The position numbers and the translations under genes were made by a program. Positions 4,418 through 5,958 of a stretch of 5,958 nucleotides of DNA are shown here, piece after piece. The notes beneath the pieces are model-generated. The model was not told the DNA's origin and ran no database searches. It saw only the letters and a list, made by a program, of their open reading frames with translations. Source of the stretch: Pseudomonadota bacterium (lineage in GTDB: Bacteria > Pseudomonadota > Gammaproteobacteria > Pseudomonadales > Pseudohongiellaceae); assembly GCA_022563075.1 (NCBI GenBank), contig JADFOC010000188.1:1-5958 (forward strand). Reading direction: 5' to 3'. How positions within the stretch are numbered: the stretch's first letter is position 1; the number at the start of each line of letters is the position of its first letter.

Positions 4418-5958
4418 CTATTTAGTTACTGCCTTGGGGTCCACAACATAGTCGACCTTCTCCGCTTTCTCGCGCAACAAGTATTTCTGCACCTTGCCTG
4501 TTGACGTTTTGTCGATAGTACCAAAAGCAACCTTCTTGGGAATCTTGAATCCAGCCAGTTCCTCTCGGCAATAGGCGATCAATTCGGCTGCGGTCATTTC
4601 CTGCCCCGATTTTAGACAGACAAAGGCACAAGGCACTTCACCCCACTTCTCATCTGAACTGGCCACTACGGCGGCGTCCAATATCTTCGGATGCTTAAAT
4701 AAAACGGATTCCACTTCCAGCGAGGAAATATTCTCACCACCAGAAATAATAATATCCTTGGAACGATCCTTAATCTGGATATACCCATCTTCATGCCAGA
4801 CGGCAAGATCTCCCGAATGAAACCAACCGCCGGCGAAGGAAGCTTCCGTGGTCTTAGGATTCTTGAGATAACCCCGCATGGTGAGATTTCCGCGCATAAA
4901 TATCTCACCCATGGTCTTACCATCTTGGGGCACAGCTTGCATCGTCTCGGGATCGGCCACCATCAAATCATCCTGCAGTGGCGCACGTACACCTTGCCTG
5001 GCCAACAGCTCCGCCCTCGCATCGACGCTGAGATCGGCCCATTCATCCTGCGGCGCACAAACCACGCAGGGCCCATAGGTTTCAGTTAGACCATAGGCGT
5101 GGGTCACATTGAAGCCCATATTTTCCATGCCGGCAATGACTGCTGCCGGCGGCGCAGCACCGGCTGTCATCACGTTAACTTTGTGTTCAATTCCCTGCTT
5201 CAAATCATCATCTGCATTAATCAGAGTATTTAACACAACCGGCGCACCACAGAAATGGGTGACGTGGTGTTGCTTAATTGCCGCGAAGATTGCTTTATCT
5301 CTCACATGACGTAAACAGACACTGGTTCCGGATACTGCCGCTAGGCTCCAAGGAAAGCACCAACCATTGCAGTGAAACATTGGAAGCGTCCAGAGATAGA
5401 CGGGGTGCGATGTCATATTCCAACTTAACACGTTTGATATGGCGTTAAGATAGGCGCCTCGATGATGGAACACGACTCCCTTAGGGTCGCCTGTGGTTCC
5501 TGAAGTGTAATTAAGAGATATCGCCTGCCATTCATCTTCAATGTGAAAACAGGCATAATCATCGTCACCGCTTGCTATAAATTCTTCATAATCTTGGTCA
5601 CCAATCAACTCACCTGCATCGAAATACGGGTCGTCAATATTTATAACCACTGGTTTCTTGGGGACGATATCCAGGACCTTGTTAACGGTGTCAGAGTATT
5701 CCTTGTCCGTGAATAGCACCTTGGTTTCAGCGTGTTGCAAAATGAAAGCAATGGCTTTGGCATCCAATCTTACATTTATGGCATTGAGTACGGCACCGAT
5801 CATCGGCACTCCGAAATGAGCCTCGAAGGTTTCAGGCGTGTTCGCACCCATGAACGATACTGTGTCGCCTTTACCGATTCCGATCTTCTGTAAAGCCGAT
5901 GCCAGTAGGCAGCAACGCTTATAAGTTTGCGACCAGGTATATCGAGTGTCAGGATGCA
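4418..5958 (-). CDS. AMP-forming acyl-CoA synthetase (ANL superfamily), N-terminus missing
   Basis: The frame is open to the right edge; 512 residues are visible against a usual length of about 540, so some 30 are missing. The ATG at 5851 is internal: family-typical sequence (TRYTWSQTYKR, then IGIGKGDTVSFMGANTPE) precedes it. Numbering from that Met, the phosphate loop YTSGTTGDPKG is at 115-125, PMFHCNGW at 157-164, YGLTET at 253-258, WFHSGDL at 343-349, the hinge DRSKDIIISGGENIS at 362-376, and the catalytic lysine TGK at 451-453. It activates a carboxylic acid to acyl-AMP and then the CoA thioester in the cytoplasm. PMFHCNGWCFPW and the overall sequence are those of the medium-chain/DmdB-like and plant AAE-like ligases; chain length or substrate cannot be told. 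All core motifs are intact. It probably heads or belongs to a unit with the PEBP gene downstream. Confidence 0.95.
   Translation of the reverse strand, partial: HPDTRYTWSQTYKRCCLLASALQKIGIGKGDTVSFMGANTPETFEAHFGVPMIGAVLNAINVRLDAKAIAFILQHAETKVLFTDKEYSDTVNKVLDIVPKKPVVINIDDPYFDAGELIGDQDYEEFIASGDDDYACFHIEDEWQAISLNYTSGTTGDPKGVVFHHRGAYLNAISNVLSWNMTSHPVYLWTLPMFHCNGWCFPWSLAAVSGTSVCLRHVRDKAIFAAIKQHHVTHFCGAPVVLNTLINADDDLKQGIEHKVNVMTAGAAPPAAVIAGMENMGFNVTHAYGLTETYGPCVVCAPQDEWADLSVDARAELLARQGVRAPLQDDLMVADPETMQAVPQDGKTMGEIFMRGNLTMRGYLKNPKTTEASFAGGWFHSGDLAVWHEDGYIQIKDRSKDIIISGGENISSLEVESVLFKHPKILDAAVVASSDEKWGEVPCAFVCLKSGQEMTAAELIAYCREELAGFKIPKKVAFGTIDKTSTGKVQKYLLREKAEKVDYVVDPKAVTK

Noticed and set aside
5849..5851. 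ATG at 5851 as the start of the acyl-CoA ligase
   Set aside because: Conserved family sequence continues in frame upstream to the window edge, so this Met is internal.

Overview
The window looks like chromosome of a Gram-negative bacterium, probably a gammaproteobacterium. The basis is moderate GC, compact genes with AGGA/GAGGAG ribosome sites, three or four proteins with Sec signal peptides, and a large AMP-forming acyl-CoA ligase of proteobacterial type. The taxonomic guess is inference only. No RNA gene, CRISPR array, insertion sequence or phage gene was seen.

Layout, left to right: (1) the 3' part of a serine hydrolase of the class C beta-lactamase/esterase family (+), running in from the left edge. 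(2) A hairpin terminator that can serve both strands, placed between convergent genes. (3) A secreted metallo-beta-lactamase-fold hydrolase (-) with a full set of zinc ligands. (4) Directly upstream of it on the same strand, a degraded or frame-disrupted small secreted protein gene. (5) A divergent intergenic region of about 340 bases with candidate promoters, one of which matches the sigma-54 -24/-12 pattern well. (6) A secreted beta-solenoid protein (+) built from NG-turn repeats about 18 residues apart, followed by V-x-G-D repeats. (7) A second two-way terminator. (8) A secreted PEBP/YbhB-family protein (-). (9) Upstream of that on the same strand, an acyl-CoA synthetase (-) running off the right edge.

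Likely transcription units: the acyl-CoA ligase and the PEBP gene lie 49 bases apart on the minus strand with no terminator visible between them, so they may be co-transcribed. The broken small gene, read through in its first frame, would end 16 bases before the MBL start, so it was probably the first gene of a two-gene operon with the MBL. The beta-solenoid gene stands alone between its own promoter region and terminator. Its biochemical function cannot be read from the sequence; it is the least explained and most interesting intact gene here, and its possible sigma-54 promoter is the most notable regulatory signal. The rest of the window is ordinary accessory metabolism.
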